Source of the DNA: JAEMQF01 sp963850525 | GTDB taxonomy: Bacteria > Pseudomonadota > Gammaproteobacteria > Burkholderiales > Burkholderiaceae_C | DNA: 64,000 bases | Reading direction: 5' to 3' | Assembly: GCA_963850525.1 (NCBI GenBank) | Contig: CAWKLQ010000012.1 | Span: 310,001-374,000 of the forward strand | Shown: positions 43,584 through 52,133 of the stretch, piece after piece | How positions within the stretch are numbered: position 1 is the stretch's first letter | How the letters are laid out: each line of letters opens with the position of its first letter | Position numbers and translations under genes: made by a program | The notes under the pieces: model-generated | Told to the model about the DNA's origin: nothing | Databases searched by the model: none | The model's input: the letters and a program-made list of their open reading frames with translations, nothing else

Positions 43584-46442
43584 ATGATGCAGCAATACAG
43601 GGCAAGTTCGCACCTGTTCGGGGGCAATGCACCCTACGTCGAGGACATGTACGAGGCCTACCTCGACAACCCCGGCTCCGTCACCGACCACTGGCGCGCC
43701 TACTTCGACGCCCTGCAAAACGTCCCGGCCACCGACGGCTCGACGGCGCGCGACGTGGCGCACGCCCCCGTCGTCGAATCGTTCGCCCAGCGCGCCAAGG
43801 CGAATGCCTTCGGCAACAAGGCGTCCAGCGCCGACCTCGCGGTCGCGCGCAAGCAAGTGCACGTGCAGTCGCTGATCGCGGCCTACCGTTTCCTGGGTTC
43901 ACGCTGGGCCGATCTGGACCCGCTGAAGCGCCAGGAGCGGCCGAAGATTCCCGAGCTCGAACCGGCGTTTTACGACCTGACCGAGTCCGACATGGACATC
44001 ACGTTCAGCGCGTCGAACACGTACTTCTCGTCGGCCGAGAACATGACGCTGCGCGAAATCGTGCAGGCCTTGCGCGAGACGTATTGCGCGTCGATCGGCG
44101 CCGAGTACATGCACGTCACCGAGCCGGCCGAAAAACGCTGGTGGCAGATGCGCCTGGAGAGCGTGCGCAGCAAGCCCAGCTTCAGCGTCGAGGGCAAAAA
44201 GCACATCCTGGAACGACTCACTGCCGCCGAAGGGCTGGAGCGCTTTCTGCACACCAAATACGTCGGGCAGAAGCGCTTCTCCCTCGAGGGCGGCGAGAGT
44301 TTCATCGCCGCGATGGACGAACTCGTGCAGCGCGCCGGCGCGAACGGCGTGCAGGAAATCGTCATCGGCATGGCGCACCGCGGGCGCCTCAACGTTCTTG
44401 TCAATACCCTGGGCAAGATGCCCAAGGACTTGTTTGCCGAGTTCGACCACACCGCGCGCGAAGACTTGCCCTCGGGCGACGTCAAGTACCACCAGGGTTT
44501 TTCCAGCGACGTGACCACGGCCAAGGGCCCGGTGCACCTGAGCCTGGCGTTCAACCCCTCGCACCTGGAGATCGTGAATCCGGTCGTCGAAGGCTCCGTC
44601 AAGGCGCGCCAGGACCGGCGCGGCGACACCGACGGCGACACCGTGCTGCCCATCATCGTGCACGGCGACGCTGCGTTTGCCGGCCAGGGCGTCGTCATGG
44701 AAACGCTGGCGCTGGCGCAGACGCGCGGCTACTACACCGGCGGCACGGTGCACGTGGTGATCAACAACCAGATCGGCTTCACCACGTCGGACCCGCGCGA
44801 TTCGCGCTCGACGCTGTATTGCACCGACGTCGTGAAGATGATCGAAGCGCCGGTGCTGCACGTGAACGGCGACGACCCGGAGGCCGTGGTGCTGGCGACG
44901 CAGCTCGTGCTCGACTATCGACAGGAGTTCAACAAGGACGTCGTGATCGACATCGTGTGCTTCCGCAAGCTCGGCCACAACGAGCAGGACACGCCGGCGC
45001 TGACGCAGCCGCTCATGTACAAGAAGATCGGCCAGCACCCCGGAACGCGCAAGCTCTACGGCGAGCGTCTCGTCACGCAAGGCGTGCTTCCCGCCGACGG
45101 GCCTGACGCCATGGTCAAGGACTTTCGCGCCGCGCTGGAAGCGGGCAAACACACCGTCGATCCGGTGCTCACCAATTACAAGAGCAAGTACGCCGTCGAC
45201 TGGGCGCCCTTCCTCGGCAAGAAGTGGACCGACGCGTCGGACACCGCCTTGCCACTCGCCGAAGTGAAGCGCCTGTCCGAGCGCCTGACGACGGTGCCGC
45301 CGAACTTCAAGGTGCATTCGCTCGTCGAGAAGGTCTTGGCGGACCGCGCCGCAATGGGGCGCGGCGAGGTCAAGGTCGATTGGGGAATGGGCGAGCACCT
45401 CGCCTATGCGTCGCTCGTGGCGAGCGGCTACGCCGTGCGCCTGTCCGGCGAGGACTGCGGGCGCGGCACGTTCACGCACCGCCACGCCGTGCTGCACGAC
45501 CAGAACCGCGAGAAGTGGGACGAAGGCACGTACACGCCGCTGCAGCACGTGGCCACGGGCCAGGCGCCGTTTGTCGTGATCGACTCGCTGCTCTCCGAAG
45601 AAGCCGTGCTCGGCTTCGAATACGGCTATGCGTCGGCCGAGCCGAACACGCTGGTCATCTGGGAAGCGCAGTTCGGCGACTTCGTGAACGGCGCGCAAGT
45701 CGTGATCGACCAGTTCATCGCCTCTGGCGAAGTCAAGTGGGGCCGCGCCAACGGCATCACGCTGATGCTGCCGCACGGCTACGAAGGTCAGGGGCCGGAG
45801 CATTCGTCGGCGCGCCTGGAGCGCTTCATGCAGCTCGCTGCCGACAGCAACATGCAAATCGTTCAGCCGACCACGGCGAGTCAGATCTTCCACGTGCTGC
45901 GCCGGCAGATGGTGCGCATGTTCAGGAAGCCGCTGGTCATCATGACGCCCAAGTCGCTGCTGCGCGCCAAAGACGCGACGTCGCCGCTCGCCGAATTTAC
46001 CAAGGGCGAATTCAAGACGGTGATTGCCGAAACGAGCACCGACATCAACGCCGACAAGGTGAAGCGGGTCATCGCGTGTTCGGGCAAGGTGTACTACGAC
46101 CTCGTCAAGGCGCGCGCCGAACACAAGCATGGCGATGTCGCGATTCTTCGCGTCGAGCAGCTCTATCCGTTCCCGCACCGCGCTTTTGGTGCCGAGATGA
46201 AAAAGTACCCGGCAGCCACCGAAGTCGTCTGGTGCCAGGACGAGCCGCAAAACCAGGGGGCCTGGTTCTTCGTGCAGCACTACATCCACGAGAACATGTC
46301 AGAGGGGCAAAAGCTCGGCTACGCCGGGCGCCCGGCGTCGGCCTCGCCGGCGGTGGGCTATGCGCACATGCACCAAGAGCAGCAGCGCGCGCTGCTCGAT
46401 CAAGCCTTCGCCAAACTCAAGGGATTCGTGCTCGCCAAGTAG
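43584..46442 (+). CDS. odhA: 2-oxoglutarate dehydrogenase E1 component
   Basis: This ThDP-dependent subunit decarboxylates 2-oxoglutarate in the TCA cycle and transfers succinyl to the E2 lipoyl group. The 952-residue protein starts MMQQYRASSHLFGGNAPYVEDMYEAYL, the usual N-terminal E2-docking segment. Landmark motifs are IGMAHRGRLNVL, the ThDP site with GDAAFAGQG, and the pyrimidine-binding EDCGRGTFTHRHAV. The long frame is open to 43341, but ATG at 43584 (or 43587) fits homologues. It is the first gene of odhA-odhB-lpdA-zapE. Confidence 0.97.
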   Translation: MMQQYRASSHLFGGNAPYVEDMYEAYLDNPGSVTDHWRAYFDALQNVPATDGSTARDVAHAPVVESFAQRAKANAFGNKASSADLAVARKQVHVQSLIAAYRFLGSRWADLDPLKRQERPKIPELEPAFYDLTESDMDITFSASNTYFSSAENMTLREIVQALRETYCASIGAEYMHVTEPAEKRWWQMRLESVRSKPSFSVEGKKHILERLTAAEGLERFLHTKYVGQKRFSLEGGESFIAAMDELVQRAGANGVQEIVIGMAHRGRLNVLVNTLGKMPKDLFAEFDHTAREDLPSGDVKYHQGFSSDVTTAKGPVHLSLAFNPSHLEIVNPVVEGSVKARQDRRGDTDGDTVLPIIVHGDAAFAGQGVVMETLALAQTRGYYTGGTVHVVINNQIGFTTSDPRDSRSTLYCTDVVKMIEAPVLHVNGDDPEAVVLATQLVLDYRQEFNKDVVIDIVCFRKLGHNEQDTPALTQPLMYKKIGQHPGTRKLYGERLVTQGVLPADGPDAMVKDFRAALEAGKHTVDPVLTNYKSKYAVDWAPFLGKKWTDASDTALPLAEVKRLSERLTTVPPNFKVHSLVEKVLADRAAMGRGEVKVDWGMGEHLAYASLVASGYAVRLSGEDCGRGTFTHRHAVLHDQNREKWDEGTYTPLQHVATGQAPFVVIDSLLSEEAVLGFEYGYASAEPNTLVIWEAQFGDFVNGAQVVIDQFIASGEVKWGRANGITLMLPHGYEGQGPEHSSARLERFMQLAADSNMQIVQPTTASQIFHVLRRQMVRMFRKPLVIMTPKSLLRAKDATSPLAEFTKGEFKTVIAETSTDINADKVKRVIACSGKVYYDLVKARAEHKHGDVAILRVEQLYPFPHRAFGAEMKKYPAATEVVWCQDEPQNQGAWFFVQHYIHENMSEGQKLGYAGRPASASPAVGYAHMHQEQQRALLDQAFAKLKGFVLAK

Positions 46443-46541
46443 CACCGGCGCGGTGTGGCCCGCAGGCTGCGCCGCGCTCCGTCCCCGGCGGCGCCGGTTC
46501 GCAACCGCCTGGGCACTCGGAAGAGAAAGAGGAACTGTTCA

Positions 46542-47786
46542 ATGGCAATCATCGAAGTCAAGGTTCCGCAGTTGTCGGAATCGGTCGCGGAAGCGACGCT
46601 GCTGCAGTGGAAAAAGCAGCCCGGCGAGCGCGTCGAGATGGATGAAATCCTCGTCGAAATCGAGACCGACAAAGTCGTTCTCGAAGTGCCGGCGCCGGCG
46701 TCGGGCGTGATGGCGCAACTCGTGAAGAACGACGGCGAAACCTGTGTCGCCGAGGAAGTGATCGCGAAGATCGATACCGAGGCGGTCGCCAAGCCAAGCG
46801 CGAACCCGCCTGTGCCAGCTGCCGGCGCTGCGCCGTCGGGCTCGGCGGCCAAGTCAGGCACCGCCGCCGTCATGCCCGCAGCGGCCAAATTGATGGCCGA
46901 CAACCAACTCGCTGCGGGTTCAGTCGCAGGTTCGGGCAAGGACGGGCGCGTCACGAAGGGCGATGTGCTGACGGCACTTGAAGGCGCGGCTCGGCCGGCT
47001 GCAGCGCCGGCACAGCCCGCCAGCGCCGCGCCCGCGGCAAAACCTTTGCCTCCTGTCGCAGCGCCGCTCGCCGTCTCGCGCGGTGACCGCCCCGAGCAGC
47101 GCGTGCCGATGAGTCGGCTGCGCGCACGCGTGGCAGAGCGCCTCTTGCAATCGCAGGCGACGAACGCGATCCTGACGACGTTCAACGAAGTCAACATGGC
47201 GCCCGTGATGGAGATGCGCAAGCGTTTCCAGGAGAAGTTCGAGAAGGAACACGGCGTCAAGATCGGCTTCATGAGCTTCTTCGTCAAGGCTGCGGTCGCT
47301 GCGCTGAAGAAGTACCCGGTGCTCAACGCCTCGGTGGACGGCACTGACATCGTCTATCACGGCTACTTCGACATCGGCATCGCGGTGGGTTCGCCGCGCG
47401 GCCTCGTCGTGCCTATCCTGCGCAACGCGGATCAGATGAGTTTTGCCGACATCGAAAAGAAGATCGCCGAATACGGTGTCAAAGCGCGGGACGGCAAACT
47501 TTCGCTCGACGATCTGACCGGCGGAACGTTTTCGATCAGCAACGGCGGCGTGTTCGGCTCGATGCTGTCCACGCCCATCATCAACCCACCGCAGTCGGCG
47601 ATCCTCGGCGTGCACGCGACGAAAGAGCGCGCCGTCGTCGAGAATGGCCAGGTCGTCGTGCGCCCGATCAACTACCTCGCGATGTCTTACGACCACCGCA
47701 TCATCGACGGCCGCGAAGCGGTGCTGGGGCTGGTCGCGATGAAAGAAGCGCTCGAAGACCCGGCGCGTCTGCTGTTCGACATTTGA
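46542..47786 (+). CDS. odhB: Dihydrolipoamide succinyltransferase (E2 of 2-oxoglutarate dehydrogenase)
   Basis: E2 forms the 24-mer core of the complex. The 414-residue protein has one lipoyl domain with Lys44 (EIETDKVVLEV), an Ala/Pro linker, an E3-binding domain (VMPAAAKLMADNQL to GRVTKGDVLTAL), a second linker, and the catalytic domain ending in SYDHRIIDGREAV, with the active-site His and Asp. ATG at 46542 follows an AGAGGAAC site. It lies 99 bases after odhA and seven before lpdA. Confidence 0.97.
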   Translation: MAIIEVKVPQLSESVAEATLLQWKKQPGERVEMDEILVEIETDKVVLEVPAPASGVMAQLVKNDGETCVAEEVIAKIDTEAVAKPSANPPVPAAGAAPSGSAAKSGTAAVMPAAAKLMADNQLAAGSVAGSGKDGRVTKGDVLTALEGAARPAAAPAQPASAAPAAKPLPPVAAPLAVSRGDRPEQRVPMSRLRARVAERLLQSQATNAILTTFNEVNMAPVMEMRKRFQEKFEKEHGVKIGFMSFFVKAAVAALKKYPVLNASVDGTDIVYHGYFDIGIAVGSPRGLVVPILRNADQMSFADIEKKIAEYGVKARDGKLSLDDLTGGTFSISNGGVFGSMLSTPIINPPQSAILGVHATKERAVVENGQVVVRPINYLAMSYDHRIIDGREAVLGLVAMKEALEDPARLLFDI

Positions 47787-47793
47787 GCCAACC

Positions 47794-49221
47794 ATGGACA
47801 AGACGTTTGACGTGGTGGTGATCGGTGCCGGCCCGGGTGGCTACATCGCTGCGATCCGCGCAGCGCAACTCGGTTTGAGTGCGGCGTGCATCGACGAATG
47901 GACGGACGAGAAAGGCGGCCCGGCGCCCGGCGGCACGTGCACCAACGTCGGCTGCATTCCGAGCAAGGCGCTGCTGCAGTCGAGCGAGAACTTCGAGAAC
48001 GCGGGGCACCACTTCGCCGATCACGGAATCGGCTTCAAGGACTTGAGCCTGGACGTGGCGAAGATGCTCGGCCGCAAGAACGCGATCGTGAAGCAGAACA
48101 ACGACGGCATCCTGTACCTCTTCAAGAAGAACAGGGTCGCTTTCTTCCACGGACGCGCATCGTTCGTCAAGGCGGCAGATCCGGGCTACGAGATCGCCGT
48201 GGCAGGCGCCGCGCCGCAGACGCTGCTCGCCAAGCACGTGATCGTCGCCACCGGCTCGAACCCGCGCGCGCTGCCGGCAGCGGCGTTCGACGAAGAGAAC
48301 ATCCTCAGCAACGACGGCGCGCTGCGAATTGCCGCAGTGCCCAAGACACTGGGTGTCATCGGCGCGGGAGTGATCGGCCTGGAAATGGGCTCGGTGTGGC
48401 GGCGCCTGGGCGCCAAGGTGACGGTGCTTGAGGCCTTGCCGCAGTTCCTCGGCGCGGTCGACGAGCAGGTCGCCAAGGAAGCGCACAAGGCGTTCACGAA
48501 GCAGGGCTTGAAGATCGAACTGGGCGTGACGATCGGCGAAGTGAAGAGCGCCAAGGGTGGAGTCACTGTCGCGTACACCGACTCCGCGGGCGCCGCGCAG
48601 GCGCTCACCGTCGAAAAACTCATCGTCTCGATCGGCCGCTTTGCGAACACGACCGGACTGAATCCGCAGGCCGTTGGACTCAAGCTCGACGAGCGCGGCG
48701 CGATCGTCGTCGACGATGAGTGCCGCACGAATCTGCCCAATGTCTGGGCGGTGGGCGACGTGGTTCGCGGCCCGATGCTCGCGCACAAGGCCGAGGAAGA
48801 AGGCGTGGCGGTGGCCGAGCGCATCGCGGGCCAGCACGGCCACGTCGACTTCAACCTGATCCCGTGGGTCATCTACACGAGCCCGGAAATCGCCTGGGTC
48901 GGCCAGACCGAACAACAGCTGAAAACCGCAGGGCGTGCCTTCAAGAGCGGCAGCTTTCCGTTCATGGCGAACGGCCGCGCGCGCGCGCTGGGCGACACGA
49001 GTGGCTTCGTGAAAATGCTCGCCGACGCGAAGACCGATGAGATCCTCGGCGTGCACATCGTCGGGCCGCTGGCGTCGGAGTTGATCGCCGAGGCGGTGGT
49101 TGCGATGGCGTTCAAGGCGAGCAGCGAAGACATCGCACGCATTTGCCACGCCCACCCCTCGCTCAGCGAGTCGACGAAGGAAGCGGCACTCGCCGTGGAC
49201 AAACGCAGCTTGAATTTCTGA
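47794..49221 (+). CDS. lpdA: Dihydrolipoyl dehydrogenase (E3)
   Basis: E3 reoxidises dihydrolipoamide with NAD+. The 475-residue flavoprotein has the FAD motif VIGAGPGGYIAAIRAA, the redox disulfide Cys49/Cys54 in GGTCTNVGCIPSKALL, the NAD motif GVIGAGVIGLEMGSVW, and the C-terminal catalytic His-Glu in CHAHPSLSE. It is the dedicated E3 of the odh operon; its stop is 16 bases from zapE. Confidence 0.97.
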   Translation: MDKTFDVVVIGAGPGGYIAAIRAAQLGLSAACIDEWTDEKGGPAPGGTCTNVGCIPSKALLQSSENFENAGHHFADHGIGFKDLSLDVAKMLGRKNAIVKQNNDGILYLFKKNRVAFFHGRASFVKAADPGYEIAVAGAAPQTLLAKHVIVATGSNPRALPAAAFDEENILSNDGALRIAAVPKTLGVIGAGVIGLEMGSVWRRLGAKVTVLEALPQFLGAVDEQVAKEAHKAFTKQGLKIELGVTIGEVKSAKGGVTVAYTDSAGAAQALTVEKLIVSIGRFANTTGLNPQAVGLKLDERGAIVVDDECRTNLPNVWAVGDVVRGPMLAHKAEEEGVAVAERIAGQHGHVDFNLIPWVIYTSPEIAWVGQTEQQLKTAGRAFKSGSFPFMANGRARALGDTSGFVKMLADAKTDEILGVHIVGPLASELIAEAVVAMAFKASSEDIARICHAHPSLSESTKEAALAVDKRSLNF

Positions 49222-49237
49222 ACGGGCACGGCTCGAC

Positions 49238-50335
49238 GTGTCGGTCAAGGAGATCTTCGAGCAGACCTTGCGCGAGCGCGGCTTCACGGCCGACGCCGCG
49301 CAACGCGTCGCGATCGAATCGCTGCAACGTTGCGAGGACGACTGGGTCGGCTACAAGGCGCGCCGCAGCAATGCGCTGATCAAACTCGTGTCGCACCCGC
49401 CGATCCCGCGCGGCGTCTACCTGCACGGCGGGGTAGGCCGGGGGAAAAGCTTTCTGATGGATTGTTTTTTCCTCTCGGTGCCATTGCAGCGCAAGACGCG
49501 CCTGCACTTTCACGAGTTCATGCGCGAGGTGCACCGCGAACTCTCGGAGCTGCAGGGCACGGCCAACCCCTTGCAGGAGCTGGGCCGACGCATCGCGCGC
49601 CGGCACCGGCTGATCTGTTTCGACGAATTCCACGTCGCCGACGTCACCGACGCGATGATCCTGCACCGACTCCTCGAAGCGCTGTTCGAGAATCGCGTGA
49701 GCCTCGTCGCGACGTCCAACTTTCGCCCGGGCGAGCTGTATCCGAACGGCCTGCACCGGGATCGCATCTTGCCGGCGATCGCCATGCTCGAGCAGCGCCT
49801 CGAAGTGGTCGACATCGGCGCCGGCGCGGACTACCGCAGCCTCACGTTTGCGCAGCTTGGCCTCTACCACCTCGGCCTCGGGGCGGCGGCGGACAGCGCG
49901 ATGCAGTCGGCCTTCGAGCGTCTGGCCGAGGCCAAAGACGAAGACCCGATGCTGCACATCGAACATCGCGAGCTGCGCACGCGGCGCCGCGCGGGCGGCG
50001 TGGTCTGGTTCGACTTTTCGGTGCTGTGTGGCGGCCCGCGCTCGCAAAACGACTACCTGGAACTCGCGACGCGGTTTCACACCGTGTTGCTGTCCGGCGT
50101 TCCGCAGATGTCGCCGCGGCTGGCCTCGGAAGCGCGGCGATTCACCTGGCTCGTCGACGTCCTCTATGATCGCAACGCCAAACTGATCTTGTCCGCCGCA
50201 GTGCCCCCCAGCGCGCTGTACACCGAAGGCCCCTTGGCACACGAGTTTCCGCGCACCGCGTCGCGCCTTGTGGAAATGCAGTCGGCGCAGTACTTGAGCA
50301 AACCGCGCCGCGTTGTCGACACCTCGCTCACATGA
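49238..50335 (+). CDS. zapE: Cell division protein ZapE (AFG1-like ATPase)
   Basis: ZapE is an AFG1/YhcM-type ATPase reported to act on the FtsZ ring during late division or stress. The 365-residue protein has Walker A GGVGRGKSFLMD with Lys70 and Walker B LICFDEFHVAD. Further family stretches are VATSNFRPGELYPNGLHRDRI and a C-terminal SRLVEMQSAQYL. The start is GTG at 49238. The gene follows lpdA by 16 bases and overlaps the next ORF (ATGA), as is usual after odhAB-lpd in Burkholderiales. Confidence 0.93.
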   Translation: MSVKEIFEQTLRERGFTADAAQRVAIESLQRCEDDWVGYKARRSNALIKLVSHPPIPRGVYLHGGVGRGKSFLMDCFFLSVPLQRKTRLHFHEFMREVHRELSELQGTANPLQELGRRIARRHRLICFDEFHVADVTDAMILHRLLEALFENRVSLVATSNFRPGELYPNGLHRDRILPAIAMLEQRLEVVDIGAGADYRSLTFAQLGLYHLGLGAAADSAMQSAFERLAEAKDEDPMLHIEHRELRTRRRAGGVVWFDFSVLCGGPRSQNDYLELATRFHTVLLSGVPQMSPRLASEARRFTWLVDVLYDRNAKLILSAAVPPSALYTEGPLAHEFPRTASRLVEMQSAQYLSKPRRVVDTSLT

Positions 50336-51024
50336 TGGCAAGAACGCTGATTCGATTTCAAGTCTCGCTCCTGCTCTGGCTGCTGGCGGCAATGGCCGTC
50401 GCCGCGCCCGAGGCCGTGAGCGAGCGCGACAAGATCGAGCGCGAACGCACTCGCATCGAAGCGGTGCACGCCGAGCAGCAGCGCCAATGTGCGGAGAAAT
50501 TCGCCGTCACGTCTTGCGCCGAGCAGGCGAAACGCGCGCGCCGCACGGCGCTGGCCGACTTGAGGCGCCGCAGCACCGCACTCGACGAGGCGCAGCGCAA
50601 GCAGCGCGCCGAGCGGCGCCGGCAGGAGATCAACGGCAAGGCGCCACGATCCGACGTGTCGCCGCGCGACGCCACGCCGCGCGCACCACGCCAAACCCCC
50701 GAGCCACCGCAGAAAACGCCGCGTGAAGTTCGCGAACCTGCCACGGCGCAGGCGCCGCGGCCGGCCTCCGGCGCGCGCGAGGCGGGCAAAGCGGCGCGCC
50801 CTGCGCCGACGCCAAAGCCTGAAGTCACGCCTGCGTCGGCGGCGGCGTCAGCGGCTGCCGACGCGGCAAGGAAAGCTCAGGAGGCAAAAAACCGCGCCGA
50901 CTTCGAAGCGCGCCGCCAGGCCGCGCAGGCGCACTTGCGCGAGGTGATGGAGCGCAACGCCCAGCGCTCAGCGAACCGCGCGCCGGCTGCGCCCCTGCCG
51001 GCGCCCGGCGCGTCAAAGCCGTGA
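50332..51024 (+). CDS. Exported basic coiled-coil protein of unknown function
   Basis: This 230-residue protein has a signal peptide (residues 1-25, ending AMAVAAPE). A segment of about 80 residues is rich in Arg, Glu and Ala and should be helical, with a Cys pair around RQCAEKFAVTSCAEQAKR that could form a periplasmic disulfide. The rest is Pro/Ala/Arg-rich and low in complexity. The start ATG at 50332 overlaps the zapE stop, so the two are coupled. Homologues follow zapE in other Burkholderiales. I do not recognise a function. Confidence 0.78.
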   Translation: MMARTLIRFQVSLLLWLLAAMAVAAPEAVSERDKIERERTRIEAVHAEQQRQCAEKFAVTSCAEQAKRARRTALADLRRRSTALDEAQRKQRAERRRQEINGKAPRSDVSPRDATPRAPRQTPEPPQKTPREVREPATAQAPRPASGAREAGKAARPAPTPKPEVTPASAAASAAADAARKAQEAKNRADFEARRQAAQAHLREVMERNAQRSANRAPAAPLPAPGASKP

Positions 51025-51067
51025 TGGGGTGCGGCGCAGTCGGCGGGGCCCGTCGCCGCGGGGCCGC

Positions 51068-51832
51068 TCAGAGCGGGTCGACGCGAACGACCGCCAGAGA
51101 AATGTTGTCGCCGCCACCGTTGGCGCGCTGCCGAGCCTTGTTCACGAGCATCTCGCTGGCACCGCGCGGCCCCAGCGTGTGCACGATCGCACCCATCTCC
51201 TTGGCCGTGAAGTAATGCCACAAGCCATCGCTGCAGGCCAGGATGGTGTCGCCGACTTCGAGCGCCTCGATGCGCTTGTGCGACAAGGGCGGGTCCTGGT
51301 GCGTTCCCAGGCAACCCGTCAACAGGTTCGACTGCGGATGGTCGTTCGCGTCTTCTTCGGCGATCTGGCCTTCGTCGACGAGGCGCTGCACGTAGGAATG
51401 GTCGGTCGTGCGCGTCATCAATGACGACCCACGGAAGTGGTAGATGCGCGAATCGCCGGCGTGAATCAAGTCGCACTCGCGATTCGGGTTGATGATGAAG
51501 GCCGCCAGCGTGCTGTGCGGCTCCTCTTCCGACGTGATCGCCGTCAGTTTGATCATCAGGTGCGCCTCGAGCACGAGTTGCTTGAGGGCTTCGCCGGTGT
51601 CTTCGCGGCTCGGCGCGAAGCGCTCGAAGAGTTGCTGCGCCGTCAGAATCACTTGGTCCGCGGCCTTGCGGCCGCCGCTCTTTCCGCCCATGCCGTCGGC
51701 CAGAACCGCCATCACGCAGCCCGGCACACGCTGGTGCTGCAGCACCTGGACCTGGTCTTGCTGGTAGGCCCGGTCGCCGCGGTGGATGCCGGTAGCGGCG
51801 GAAAGCCGGTAACCTTGGGTCGCAATGCTCAT
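51068..51832 (-). CDS. PP2C-type serine/threonine protein phosphatase
   Basis: This 254-residue cytosolic phosphatase belongs to the PPM/PP2C (Stp) family. The metal-binding residues are visible: Asp in RDRAYQQDQVQVL-like N-terminus (here GIHRGDRAYQQDQV), LADGMGGKSGGRKAAD, HAGDSRIYHF, CSDGLWHYF, and GGGDNISLAVVRV. No partner Ser/Thr kinase is adjacent. A minus-strand TATAGT box at 51841-51846 lies nine bases before the ATG, hinting at a leaderless or very short 5' end. Confidence 0.9.
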   Translation of the reverse strand: MSIATQGYRLSAATGIHRGDRAYQQDQVQVLQHQRVPGCVMAVLADGMGGKSGGRKAADQVILTAQQLFERFAPSREDTGEALKQLVLEAHLMIKLTAITSEEEPHSTLAAFIINPNRECDLIHAGDSRIYHFRGSSLMTRTTDHSYVQRLVDEGQIAEEDANDHPQSNLLTGCLGTHQDPPLSHKRIEALEVGDTILACSDGLWHYFTAKEMGAIVHTLGPRGASEMLVNKARQRANGGGDNISLAVVRVDPL

Positions 51833-51898
51833 GGTCGAAAACTATAATCCCTGCGCGAATGCGCGCTCGGGGCAAATTAGGGACAAAGTCGCGCGTCG

Positions 51899-52102
51899 AT
51901 GGATCACAACCTTCACTCTGCATCGCGCAGGCTCATCGAGCTTCGCATGACTCAGGCCGAGCTCGAGAACAAGCTCGAGCGCCTGTTGGCGCAAGAGGCG
52001 CACGACGAGCTGGGTGTGCGCCGCTTGAAGAAGCAGTGCGTGGGGCTGCGCGATCAGATCACCCGCCTGGAGGCGGAGCTCGATCCGCCTCAGCCGGCGT
52101 GA
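51899..52102 (+). CDS. YdcH family (DUF465) small coiled-coil protein
   Basis: This 67-residue protein is almost entirely charged alpha-helix, with heptad-like leucines, and ends in VRRLKKQCVGLRDQITRLEAEL, which matches the YdcH/DUF465 pattern of a central loop and an LKK-x-LxLKDxI helix. A perfect TATAAT at 51843-51848 on the plus strand may be its -10 box, though no good -35 is seen. It is divergent from the phosphatase and precedes the helicase by 31 bases. Function unknown. Confidence 0.7.
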   Translation: MDHNLHSASRRLIELRMTQAELENKLERLLAQEAHDELGVRRLKKQCVGLRDQITRLEAELDPPQPA

Positions 52103-52133
52103 AGCACCGGCCCGTGCTGCCGATGGCCTCCCG

